Part shown: one piece after another, positions 21,149 to 31,529 of the stretch
Layout of the letters: every line of letters starts with the position of its first letter
How positions within the stretch are numbered: the stretch's first letter is position 1
Origin: Scilla litardierei
Lineage: Eukaryota > Streptophyta > Magnoliopsida > Asparagales > Asparagaceae
Reading direction: 5' to 3'
Length of the DNA stretch: 64,000 nucleotides
NCBI GenBank assembly: GCA_030789695.1
Contig: CM061142.1
Location: forward strand, 569,523,281-569,587,280
Notes under the pieces: generated by a model
What the model saw: the letters and a program-made list of their open reading frames with translations, nothing else
What the model was told of the DNA's origin: nothing
The model's database searches: none
Made by a program: the position numbers and the translations under genes

Positions 21149-21743
21149 CTGTGATAACCTCATCCACAGCCTCGCTCTCCGCAGCGGTCATCAGAAAAGC
21201 CTGCCTCCTCGGTGGAACAGCCTGCCGAAAAGCCTGTCCCTGTGGAACAAGAGGTGCTCCACGACCGGCGGGAACAGGAGCCATCTGCTGCAACGGCTGT
21301 GCTGCAACAGGTGCCCTCCAAGGCTGCTTCAACCTCGGGCACTCCCTGATGGCATGGGAGGGATCTCCACAAGCAATACATTGCCCCAAGAACTTCCTAC
21401 ACGACTCCTTAACATGGCCCTCCCTGCCACATAATGGCAAGTCCTCCGAACGGGCCCTCATGGCCTCTTAAACTGAGCAGACTGAGTAGGCCTGAATCCA
21501 TGTCTAACCACAGCCCTCGCCTGTTCCACAGGCCTCTTCCCAGCACCAACAATAGATCCCCTCCTCTGGTTCACGAGCAGCTCCTGCCTCTTGGCAGCGA
21601 CCAGAACCTTCTGATAAGACTCCCGGTCAGAAGAGGTCACAAAACTCTGGAGCTCCGAAGCAAGCCCCTGCAGGAACCTCTGAGCTCTCTCCTCAGCGTC
21701 CTGCACCATCTTTGGTGCAAACCGACTTAGCCTCATGAACTCC
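21149..21743 (-). pseudogene. gag: Chromovirus gag, C-terminal part (broken)
   Basis: Two frames. The upstream one (21458-21743) has a gag-type helical region (FMRLSRFAPKMVQDAEERAQ) and a basic tail, and ends at TGA 21458. The second (from about 21461 down to 21149) carries zinc-knuckle motifs (CIACGDPSHAIREC and a preceding CGREGHVKESC lacking its first Cys in this frame). A stop and a one-base shift near the first knuckle therefore separate them. The N-terminus lies in the gap. Confidence 0.8.
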
Positions 21744-22243
21744 NNNNNNNNNNNNNNNNNNNNNNNNNNNNNNNNNNNNNNNNNNNNNNNNNNNNNNNNN
21801 NNNNNNNNNNNNNNNNNNNNNNNNNNNNNNNNNNNNNNNNNNNNNNNNNNNNNNNNNNNNNNNNNNNNNNNNNNNNNNNNNNNNNNNNNNNNNNNNNNNN
21901 NNNNNNNNNNNNNNNNNNNNNNNNNNNNNNNNNNNNNNNNNNNNNNNNNNNNNNNNNNNNNNNNNNNNNNNNNNNNNNNNNNNNNNNNNNNNNNNNNNNN
22001 NNNNNNNNNNNNNNNNNNNNNNNNNNNNNNNNNNNNNNNNNNNNNNNNNNNNNNNNNNNNNNNNNNNNNNNNNNNNNNNNNNNNNNNNNNNNNNNNNNNN
22101 NNNNNNNNNNNNNNNNNNNNNNNNNNNNNNNNNNNNNNNNNNNNNNNNNNNNNNNNNNNNNNNNNNNNNNNNNNNNNNNNNNNNNNNNNNNNNNNNNNNN
22201 NNNNNNNNNNNNNNNNNNNNNNNNNNNNNNNNNNNNNNNNNNN
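21744..22243. other. Assembly gap, exactly 500 N
   Basis: Exactly 500 ambiguous bases, the usual placeholder for a gap of unknown length. It separates chromovirus gag from PPR gene 2, so the 5' LTR of the former and the 3' half of the latter are missing. Frames drawn across it are meaningless. Confidence 0.97.
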
Positions 22244-23357
22244 AACCATCCACCGCTTCTTCCCAGAGCCCGTGCATCGCAGTCCCCGTAACAATTATGC
22301 TCCACGATATAACATCTCTCTGGGACATTCGATCGAACACCCTTCTGGCATCCGCAATGCACCCGCACTTGGCGTACATGTCCGACAGCGCGTTGCCCAA
22401 GAAGAGCCCCAATCTCATCGCCCTTCGATCGATGTAGCTATCGATCCATTTCCCCAGACCCAACGCGCCCAAGTTTGCGCACGCCGAAAGCACGCTCACA
22501 AGACTGACTTCATTAGGCCGCACGCCCCCATCCTGGAGCATCCCCCTGAAAACCTCAATCGCCTCGGCGAACCTCTCGTTCTGCGCGTACCCGGCGATCA
22601 TCGCGTTCCAGCACACGACGTTCCGCTCCGGCATCCGATCAAACAGCTCCCGGGCCGCCCTTAGATCGCCTGCCTTCGCATGACCCGCGATCATTGTGGA
22701 CCACGACACAAACGTCCTCTCGCCCATCCGATCAAATACCCCCCTCGCAACATCCACCCGCCCGCAATTACAGTACCCGGCGATGACCGTGTTATTCGAC
22801 ACGACATCCCTCACAGGCATTTCGTCGAAGAGCATCCGAGCGTCGTCGTTGCGGCCAAGCTTAAAGCACATGTCGACGAGCGAGTTACGAATGAACAAGT
22901 TGACCTCGAGCCCAAGCCTAATGACAAGAGAATGCGACATATCGCCGTCGACGGGCGAGAAGAGTCCAGAGCATGCTTTGAGCACGGAGGTGAAGGTGAA
23001 CTCGTCGGCACAACGGGGAGAACGAGGCCCGACGAGGAGGTTGAAGTAGAGAAGGGTCTCTTTGAAGAGGATGTTGTCGGCGAGAGACTTGAGGAGAGAG
23101 TTCCAGACGATAAGGTTGGGGTTCGAGAGGACAGAGAAAGTGAGGAGGGAGTGATGGGGGTTCAAGAGGTTCGATGAGGCAGAGATGAGCTTGAGAGCGA
23201 GCACGTTTGGGTCGATGAGAGTCGATGGGGGTGGGTTAGTGATGAGGGCAGCGTGGAGCTGGAGGAGCTGTTTCATGGTGAGAGAGTGAGAGCATTGGAG
23301 GAGAGAGATGGGTGTGCGCCGCAGTGCCACCGCCGGTGGCGCTTGGAACAAACCCAT
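22244..23357 (-). CDS. PLS-type pentatricopeptide repeat protein, N-terminal part
   Basis: About 371 residues from Met at 23357 to the gap edge. After a short N-terminus (MGLFQAPPAVALRRTP) come PPR repeats of the PLS type: an L motif (LKACSGLFSPVDGDMSHSLV), S-like short repeats joined in the VxWNxMIxGYAxxG style (VVCWNAMIAGYAQNERFAEA) and DMYAKCGCIADARRVFDRM. PLS proteins usually end in E or DYW domains and act in organelle C-to-U RNA editing. The C-terminus is not visible, so the subclass is unknown. The frame is clean up to the gap. GC content is well above that of PPR gene 1. Whether the gene is intact depends on what the gap holds. Confidence 0.9.
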
Positions 23358-23824
23358 CAGAACAAAACAACTCTCCTCAGTGTTACTTTTAATCAGAGAC
23401 GTCCCTCTAAATCTTCATGAAAATTTGAGAGATGCCCAAAAAGGAAAATCAATGTGCCATCAAAATGACATCTGTTCTTCAATAAAACTAAATTTATCCA
23501 GAGCCTAACAAATTTTCTTCTTGATAAAGCACATAATTCATGAGTATACTTACAAAGGGACGACATGGATCGAATTGTACACCAACAGAACTGCAGACAA
23601 AATTATAAAGAACAATTCTTGATTCATGACTGAAGTAAGCCAAACAGAAGGCAAATTGAGCAAAATACTCAATTTCCCAAGTCAGACACATATATTACAC
23701 AACAGCGGCAACCGGACTCATCAAAGTACATCGAAAGTAATTAACAAACGCACCCCAGAGAAACCCTAGCTAGCTAGATACCCGATCAAACAGCCAACCC
23801 TAACTTGGATCCGTTCAATTCAAT
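23358..23824. other. Intergenic region between PPR gene 2 and H2B
   Basis: Contains the short leader and promoter of PPR gene 2 and the 3' UTR of H2B. The plus-strand frame at 23308-23508 is a shadow. No other gene is seen. Confidence 0.6.
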
Positions 23825-24301
23825 TCAAGAGCTGGTGAACTTGGTGACGGCCTTGGTCCCCTCAGAGACGGCGTGCTTGGCGAGCTCGCCGGGGAGCACG
23901 AGCCTGACGGAGGTCTGGATCTCCCTGGAGGTGATGGTGGGCTTCTTGTTGTACCTCGCGAGCCTCGAAGCCTCCTGGGCAAGCTTCTCAAAGATGTCGT
24001 TGATGAAGGAGTTCATGATCCCCATGGCCTTGCTCGAGATCCCGATGTCGGGGTGCACCTGCTTCAGGACCTTGAAGATGTAAATCTTGTACGTCTCCAC
24101 GCTCTTCGCCTTCTTCTTCTTCTTCTTCTTGTCGGTCGCCGCCGCCGCGTCCTTCGACGGCAGCTTCTTCTCCGCCTTGGGTTTCTTGCCGGCGGGGGCC
24201 TTCTCCGCCTTCGACGACTTCTCCTTGGGCTCCTCCTCGGGCTTCTCGGCTGCCGCCGCCGGCTTCTTCTCTGCGGGCTTCTTCTCTGCCTTTGGGGCCA
24301 T
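23825..24301 (-). CDS. Histone H2B
   Basis: A complete 158-residue intron-less frame. The N-terminal tail (residues 1-65) is rich in Lys, Ala, Glu and Pro ([20 protein letters not shown] and a KKKKKKK run), as in plant H2B, which are longer than animal H2B. The histone fold (about 66-155) has the conserved [40 protein letters not shown] and [20 protein letters not shown]. The C-terminus is AVTKFTSS, whose Lys154 corresponds to the conserved ubiquitination site. H2B pairs with H2A and two such dimers complete the nucleosome octamer. The start is the only Met that gives a canonical MAPK start. High GC contrasts with the flanks. Confidence 0.98.
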   Translation of the reverse strand: MAPKAEKKPAEKKPAAAAEKPEEEPKEKSSKAEKAPAGKKPKAEKKLPSKDAAAATDKKKKKKKAKSVETYKIYIFKVLKQVHPDIGISSKAMGIMNSFINDIFEKLAQEASRLARYNKKPTITSREIQTSVRLVLPGELAKHAVSEGTKAVTKFTSS

Positions 24302-24834
24302 TGCTTGGAGACGACTGAGAGAGATTGTAGGGAAAAATTGGAGGGGATTAGATTTGGGGGTTTTTTTCCGCGGTGGGTGATGAGAGAAGAAAGAGATCGG
24401 TTTAGATCTTAAATAAAGATAGGCGGTGGATTTTAATTGGGTGGAGGGTTGGGGTGTGGATAGATGAAGTGGATGCTGATCTGACCGTTGTGTCTTTCGA
24501 GAAATCGACGGCTTCAGACGGTTGCGTTGAGTTTACTTTGGGACGCGTGGCGGTAAAGGATTGGGTTTGATACCAATGTGCAGATTGTGAGCGTGGCGCG
24601 AATTTTAAGCAGTGATGTGGGGTTAAAAATATGAGTTGGACTATCTACACCTCAAAAAGGCTTAAAAAAACAAAAACTAAGAGGAGAGAGAAACAGAAAA
24701 AATCAATAAATTGAGTCCTACTTTTATTTTTAGACACAGATTACATCCCTGCACCTCATTTTTGAGGTGCAGGTAGTCCGTCTCAAAAATATTTGCGCGG
24801 TAAAAATATTCCGGCTGTTATAGGATAACTAGTC
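24302..24834 (-). promoter_or_regulatory. H2B promoter and upstream region
   Basis: On the minus strand, a TATA-like TTATTTAA lies at 24410-24417, about 110 bp before the ATG. Farther upstream are CAACCGTC (near 24520) and CAACGGTC (near 24486), which resemble MYB-core motifs found in cell-cycle promoters. The classical histone octamer CGCGGATC was not found. The rest is AT-rich. Confidence 0.5.
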
Positions 24835-26515
24835 ATAACCCGTGCCCGCGGGCACGGTTCATTTAAGATTTTCCCTTGCGAAATTTTTGTTCCCCGAATT
24901 TTTTTTTTCAAAGCCAAAATTTAAAAGAAAAACAAATTAACTTACAATATTTGGCGGCACAGGCGCCTTTAGCGTAGGTGCCTTCGGTGCGGAATAACAA
25001 ATTCAGCGCATGCGCCTTCGACACAGAACACCAAATTCGACGTGGGTGCCTTCGACGCAGAACAACAAATTCGACGTAAAACAACAATTTCGACGCATGT
25101 GCCTTAGGTGCGGAACAACAAATCAGCGTTAAAAAATGGCGCGGGCGCCTTCGGCGCGGAATAACAAATTCAGCGCATGCGCCTTCGACACAAACACCAA
25201 ATTCGACGTGGGTGCCTTCGGCGCAGAACAACAAACTCCACGTAAAACAACAATTTCGGAGCGGGTGCCTTAGGCAAGGAACAACAAATCAGCGTTAAAA
25301 AGTTTAGCGGGCGCCTTCGGCGCGGGCGCCTATACATATAACACATGCCCGTGTGAAACTGTTCATTTAAAAATCTTGGACCCACTAATTTTAAACAAAC
25401 ATCAATAATTATTAGTTTCCCTTGAAATATCAGTAGATGGGATCGAAATTTTACAGGGTTTTGCAACGCGGATCAATGAGTTGGCAGCATCTCCCGCGTT
25501 CATTCTCTCACAGCTCGCGTCGATTCCCAAGATGAGATTGTGTATGTGCACAACATTTTTTTCATAACTAATATTAAAAGGCTATTCATAAGTTCAATGT
25601 TTTTGTGTATTCCCAACAAATTTCTCTTCAACCCAAAAATTTCCCTCCAAAACTTGATGTGACATTGCCACATAGGACAAATTCAAATTCATTTAAGATT
25701 TTCCTATGCGAAATCGTTGTTCCCCGAATTTTTTTTTCATAGCCAAAATTTAAAAGAAAAACAAATTAGTTTACAATGTTTAGCGGCGTGGGCGCCTTCG
25801 GCGCGGAACAACAAATTCAGAGCATGTGCCTTCGACACAGAACACCAAATTCGATGTGGGTGCTTTCGGCGCAGAGCAACAAATTCGACGTAAAACAACA
25901 ATTTCGACGCGGGTGCCTTAGGCGCAGAACAACAAATCAGCGTTAAAAATGGCGCGGGCGCCTTTAGCGCGGAACAACAAATTCAGCGCATGCGCCTTCG
26001 ACACAGAACACCAAATTCGAAGTGGATGCCTACGGCGCAGAACAACAAATTCGATGTAAAACAACAATTTCGGCGCGGGTGCCTTAGGCGCGGAACAACA
26101 AATCAGCGTTAAAAAATTTAGCTGGCGCCTTCGGCGATGGCTTAATATACATATAACCAGTGCCCTTGGGACACTGTTTATTTAAAAATCTTGGGCCCAC
26201 TAATTTTAAACAAACATCAATAATTATTAGTTTCCCCTGAAATATCAGCAGATGATATCGAAATTTTACAGGGTTTTGCAACGCTGATCAATGAGTTGGC
26301 GGCATCTCCCGCGTTCATTCTTTCACAGCTCGCGTTCATTCCCAAGATAAGATTGTGTGTATGCACAATATTTTTTTCATAACTAATATTAAAAGGCTAT
26401 TCCTAATTTCAATGCTTTTGTGTATTCCCAACAAATTTTTCTTTAACCCAAAAATTTCCCTCCAAAACTTGATGTGACATTGCCACATAGGACAAATTCA
26501 AAATCTGCCCTCAAT
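24835..26515. repeat. Two tandem copies of an ~820-bp repeat with GC hairpin arrays
   Basis: Copy 1 runs from about 24858 to 25687, copy 2 from 25688 to about 26500. Both share TTCATTTAAGATTTTCC, CAAATTCGACGTAAAACAAC and GATGTGACATTGCCACATAG. Each holds internal 25-35-bp repeats of the GGTGCCTTCGGCGCAGAACA type. A perfect palindrome CGTGCCCGCGGGCACG lies at 24841-24856. Minus-strand frames (24908-25466) follow the repeat and are not genes. The ACCCGTGC..GCACGG motif recalls some plant Helitron ends, but I cannot classify it. Confidence 0.7.
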
Positions 26516-26730
26516 TGTAATATAGATTGGATTCAAGAGATAGAGAGAGAAGCTTTCATAGCCAAAGGAATGAGTAACCATGGCCATAGGCCATGGTTCT
26601 CTATATATTGATATAGGGGGGAGATGAAAGGCCTAAAGGAGACCAAGAGTCCTCATTACTCATAGTAATTGGGACTAATGATAGTGGGTAATGAAGGAGT
26701 GGAGGTCAAAGGCCTCCCTCATTCATAACA
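26516..26730 (-). repeat. 3' LTR of copia 2
   Basis: About 215 bp. In sense it starts TGTTATGAATGAGG after the purine tract GTAAGGGGGAG and contains the palindrome-like CCATGGCCATAGGCCATGG. The outer edge is placed at TG 26516 by comparison with the other LTR; the confidently shared part starts at 26527. Confidence 0.85.
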
Positions 26731-26917
26731 CTCCCCCTTACCCATTCATCACTTTGGTCTCAGCATTAGAGGCAAAGAGGGGTGGATACTTCTGGATCCA
26801 GAGTAAGAGTGTTTGCCTCGTTAAAACCTTAGCTGTGGAAAACCCAGTGGGAAAAACCTAATAGCTTAAAGGAAAAGAGTGCAACCCACAGGTTACTCCC
26901 CCTGATCCGTACAAGCT

Positions 26918-29900
26918 TCAAGCTTGTAGGTCTTTCAGTTGTCGCATGCCAATGTTCTTTACAAGTTTTACAAAAATACATTTGGGCAAAGACTTAGTAA
27001 AAAGATCAGCTAAGTTATTGCAGGACGGTATCTGCTGAACTTCGATCTGCTTGTCCTCCTTTAGCTCATGTGTCCAGAAAAACTTTGGAGATATGTTCTT
27101 CGTCCTGTCGCCCTTGATGTAGCCTTTTTGAAGTTGAGCAACGCATGCAGCGTTATCTTCAAACAGAACGGTAGGCTCCAAATCACCGGTCTTCAGGCCA
27201 GTAGATTGAAGAATGTGTTGGACGACGGATCGTAGCCAATAACACTCTCTGCTTGCTTCATGGATCGCAATGAGCTCTGAATGGTTGGATGATGTAGCTG
27301 TTTTGGTTTGCTTCACCGATCTCCAGGAGATAGCAGTACATCCGTATGTAAAAACAAAGCCAGTATGGGATTTTGTCGTGTGCGGATCAGAGAGATAACC
27401 TGCATCAGCATAACCAAACAATTTGGGGGAGGCACATCTCTGGTAGTAAAGTCCAAGATCAATGGAACCCTGAAGGTATCGTAGAAGATGCTTTACTCCG
27501 TTCCAGTGGCGCTTTGTGGGCGATGCACTGTGTCTGGCTAGAAGATTAACTGTAAACGCTATATCGGGACGCGTACAGTTATCCAGATATAGAAGTGCTC
27601 CAATGGCACTGAGGTAGGGTACTTCAGGACCCATTATCTCCTCCCCCTCTTCCAGTGGCCGGAAGGGGTCCTTTTGTACATCTAGTGATCTTACGACCAT
27701 AGGAGTACTTAAAGGATGACATTTATCCATATGAAACTTGTGTAGAAGTTTCTTTGTGTAATTAGATTGGTGTAATAGGATTCCACCTCTTAGGTGTTCT
27801 ATCTGTAAGCCAAGACAATACTTTGTTTTGCCTAGGTCTTTCATTTCAAAAGTATGTTTAAGGCTTTCAGATATCTCTTTGATCTCTGCAGGAGACCCTA
27901 TGAGATTTACGTCATCTACATATATAGCTATGATGACGAATCCTGTTCCCGTTCTTTTGATAAAGATACAAGGGCAGACTTCATTATTCGTGAATCCTTG
28001 CTGTGCAAGGAAGTCACTAAGTCTGGTATACCACATCTTTCCCGATTGTTTTAGACCATATAATGATCTATGTAGCCTTATAGAGAATACGTCCCGAGGT
28101 ATCTCTTTCATCTCTTGGGGTAGACTAAACCCATCAGGGAGTCTCATATAGATATTTTTATCTATATCACCATATAGATATGTAGTCACAACGTCCATGA
28201 GCTGCATTTCTAGGCTTTCCAGAGAAGTTAGGCTTATTAATAATCGGAAAGTGATCGAATCCGTGACCGGAGAATACGTATCTTCGTAATCAATCCCCGG
28301 TCTTTGGGAAAATCCCTGGGCTACAAGGCGTGCCTTATAGCGAACGATCACATTATTTTCATCTCTTTTTCTTATGAAAACCCACTTATAGCCCACAGGT
28401 TTTACACTTACTGGTGTTTGGACTACTGGTCCAAAGACTTTGTGTTTCAAGAGTGAGTCCAGCTCTACTCTTATTGCCTCGTCCTACTTTGGCCAATCAT
28501 CTCTGCGTTTACATTCCGCTAGAGATCGTGGTTCGACGTCATCGTCATATTCAGTGACGTGAACGGCAATATCGAACGCAAAATCGTCGTCGACGACTAT
28601 GCTATTTCTGGCCAATACTTCTCCAGTACGTACAAAATTTAATGATGTTTCTCCTATTGTTTCCTCTGCTGGGGAAATCAGGAGGGGAGAAGTTGCTGGT
28701 CTGAGCTCAGCATCCTGTGGAGGGATAATCTTAGTATCACCAGGAGTCTTCCTCTTTCGAGGAACTTTATCTTTTAAACCTGGTGGACGCCCTCTTTTCA
28801 TTTGAGGTACCTCCAAATCTGCTGTCGGTGGGTTGCATCCATCTATGGGGATGTCAATCCTAGCTGGCGTATTGGCAGCAGGGACGTGTGAACGGACAAT
28901 CTTTTGGTTGTCCGTGAAATTATCCGGTAATAGATGTACGGTATTCTGGATGTGAAGGATCTTCAGGATCTCTTCTTCACACAGATTAGTACGCGGATCG
29001 TAAAGGGACAAAGACTTCTGGTCCCAACTAATGGTCTCAGAAGCTTCTGGCTTCTTAGACTGTGTGCCCATTTTTGGAAAAATTTTCTCATTAAATTCAC
29101 AGTCTGCAAAACGTGCCTTGAATGCGTCACCCGACAGGGGTTCAAGGTATCTGATAATAGAGGGTGAATCAAACCCAATATATATACCGAGACGACGTTG
29201 AGGACCCATTTTAGTCATCTGAGGTGGTGCTATTGGGACATATACCGCACAACCAAACACTCTCAAATGAGAGATATCCGGAGGTGCGCCGTATGCTAGT
29301 TGCATCGGGGATAAAGTGTGACCTCCAGAGGGTCTTATCCTTATAAGTGATGCGGCATGTAAAATAGCGTGCTCCCAAACATCCACAGGCAACTGGGATT
29401 GCATAAGCAATGGACGTGCAATCCACTGGAGTCTCTTTATAAGAGACTCAGCTAATCCGTTTTGGGTGTGAACATGTGCTACCGGATGTTCAACTTCAAT
29501 ACCCGTTGACCGGCAATAGTCTTCGAAGACTTGTGAAGTAAATTCTCCCGCATTATCAAGACGTAGTTTCTTGATATGGTTATCGGGGAAATGAGCACGC
29601 AACCTTATTATTTGTGCCAATAGCTTTGGAAAAGCTAGGTTGCGAGTGGACAAGAGGCACACATAAGACCATTTGGTTGATGCATCAATCAGTACCATGA
29701 AGTACCGAAATGTGCCACTTGCGGGGTGAATAGGCCCGCAAATGTCGCCATGTATTCTATCAAGGAAACCAGGAGACTCTAATCCCACTTTCAGGAGGGA
29801 TAGTCTCGTTATTAGTTTTCCCTTGAAACAAGGGAGACATGGAAATTCACCCCTTTGAAGAATCTTCAGGTTCTTCAATTTGTGTCCACGGGATTCAGTG

Positions 29901-30388
29901 ATGATGCGGTGCATCATTGCTGTTCCAGGGTGACCAAGTCTATTATGCCAGAGTTGGAACTCTGGCAGTGATTGGCACGTCTGGTGCTCAATCATATTGG
30001 CTTCTACTGGTTGAATGTATGTTTGGTAGAGACCCGACAGGAGTCCCTTGAATCGCTCGCAGATGATCTTCTGGTCATCTTTTTGGCGAGTTACAATTAG
30101 ATATTCAACCTTATTTTCATCTCTGGTCTCTAAGTGATATCCGTTTAAACGGAAATCCTTGAAACTTACGAGATTCCTATTTGATTTAGGAGAGAATAAT
30201 GCATTATTTATTTGAAGTCTTGAGTTATTTGGGAGCAATATAATAGCTTCACCAGTTCCTTCGATTATTTGAGACAGTCCTGAAATTGTGATAACAGGAC
30301 CGTCATATTTGTTTACGCTATTAAAATAGCAATGATCGCGAAGGATTGTGTGCGTCGAGGCACTGTCCACAAGGCACTCAGTCATCAT
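26918..30388 (-). pseudogene. pol: copia 2 pol, one nonsense codon
   Basis: One frame from Met 30388 (MMTECLVDSASTH) to the stop at 26918, interrupted only by TAG at 28484-28486. Copia 1 has a Trp codon at the equivalent place. Domains in order: protease (DSAS), GAG-pre-integrase (FQLWHNRLGHPG), integrase core (HGDICGPIH, LDNAGEF, AHVHTQNGLAESLIKR), reverse transcriptase ([31 protein letters not shown]) and RNase H (GYADAGYLSD, LFEDNAACVAQL). It is a complete set of copia activities apart from that one stop. Confidence 0.9.
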
Positions 30389-30516
30389 CTATATAAGCAA
30401 AAACGAAATTTTATTTGAGCGGAAATGTAGATAACATTCGAAAATAAAAGATCGTACTAAAGCAAAATAAAGATGAAGATACATCGAATTCTAAATGCAT
30501 AGATAAAAGATAGTGC

Positions 30517-31529
30517 TCAATCGAGCAGGTCGTCATTCTCGAAGTCTTTAGCAGTAAAGAGAGTTGGCGGCAGTACACCAGCCAAGTTTGTCTCAGGTCG
30601 AGACTTCTGGCTCGCCTGGTATAAATCCTGTAGGTGGCGAGGAGTGCGGCAGTTTCTGGACCAATGGCCAGTCATGCCGCATCTATGGCATTTGTCCTCC
30701 CAGGTCTTCTTTGGAAGTGAAACGTGCTCGGTGTTCTTTCGCTTCCAAGTGAAGTTTTTTTTCCTTTATTGTTTTTGTTTGTCTGGGGAGCTGCACCTCT
30801 TGGTTGCTTCATTACCGCTTTCCCTTTAGTGTTTTTAGGCTTCCTCTTGTTTTTCCACTTCTGGGGAGAAACATGGTGGGCTTCAGGGATTGGGGCAGTG
30901 CCAGCTGGACGCAAGTTATGAGTTGCAAGCAGTAAATCTCGATTTTGCTCTGCCCTAAGTAGGCATGAGATCAGATCAGAGAATTTCGTGAAGTTGCGTT
31001 CACGATACTGCTGCATGAGGATTGCATCTTTCTCATGAAACGAGGTATATGTTTTTTCCAACATGCGTTGTTCTGTCACTTCTTCACCGCACAACTTCAG
31101 GCGTGAGGTGATGTTATGAAGTGCAGAATTATACTCAGCGACGGACTTATAGTCCTGAAGTCTGAGGTTTTCCCACTCATAACTGGCACGGGGTAATATA
31201 ACATCAATTTGATGTTTATACCGTGCTTCCAGCGCTGTCCATAGGTCCTTTGGGTCCTCAACCGTTAAGTATTCGGCCTTCAAGGTCCGATCTATATGTT
31301 TCCTAATGTAGATTATGGCTTTCGCCTTATCTACATCGGATACAGTGGTTGTAGGGCTGCTGCTAGATGTAGCAGAAGCGTCGGCCGCTGCTGGGGCCGA
31401 GGAAGGAGCCAAAATGGACCCAAGGAGGGCCATCGAACGCAAGTGGAACTTCAGGTCCACTCGCCAACTCAGGTAATTTGTCCCTGCAGAGTCAAGGACT
31501 TCGAAATCGACGCTTGCCAATTTTTCCAT
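30517..31529 (-). pseudogene. gag: copia 2 gag with a frame change before the zinc knuckle
   Basis: Met at 31529 (MEKLASVDFE) opens a UBN2-type Gag of 285 residues that runs off frame and stops at 30672. The CCHC knuckle (CHRCGMTGHWSRNC) is in another frame just downstream, ending at TGA 30517-30519. The two frames overlap a run of eight A in sense (near 30755-30762), the likely place of a one-base length change. An Ala/Ser-rich insertion (APAAADASATSSSSP) near residue 45 differs from copia 1. Confidence 0.87.

Larger units (their letters stand above)
14998..21743 (-). mobile_element. Ty3/gypsy chromovirus (Tekay/Del-like), 5' end lost in gap
   Basis: On the minus strand, the 3' LTR lies at the left (about 15000-17596), followed rightwards by integrase with chromodomain, RNase H, reverse transcriptase, protease and gag, then the assembly gap. 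The RT-before-integrase order defines Ty3/gypsy. A chromodomain-like C-terminus and a 2.6-kb LTR suggest the Tekay/Del lineage (inference). The 5' LTR and the start of gag are not visible. The left LTR edge lies in a TGATGTGTCC stretch, so the first base is uncertain by a few positions. Confidence 0.9.

Noticed and set aside
21458..23357. Long frames spanning the N block that fuse PPR or gag sequence
   Set aside because: They are open only because N codons are not read as stops. The real parts end at 21743 and 22244.
24908..25466. Minus-strand open frames rich in Ala/Arg/His
   Set aside because: They follow the internal repeat unit, differ between copies, and show no domain.
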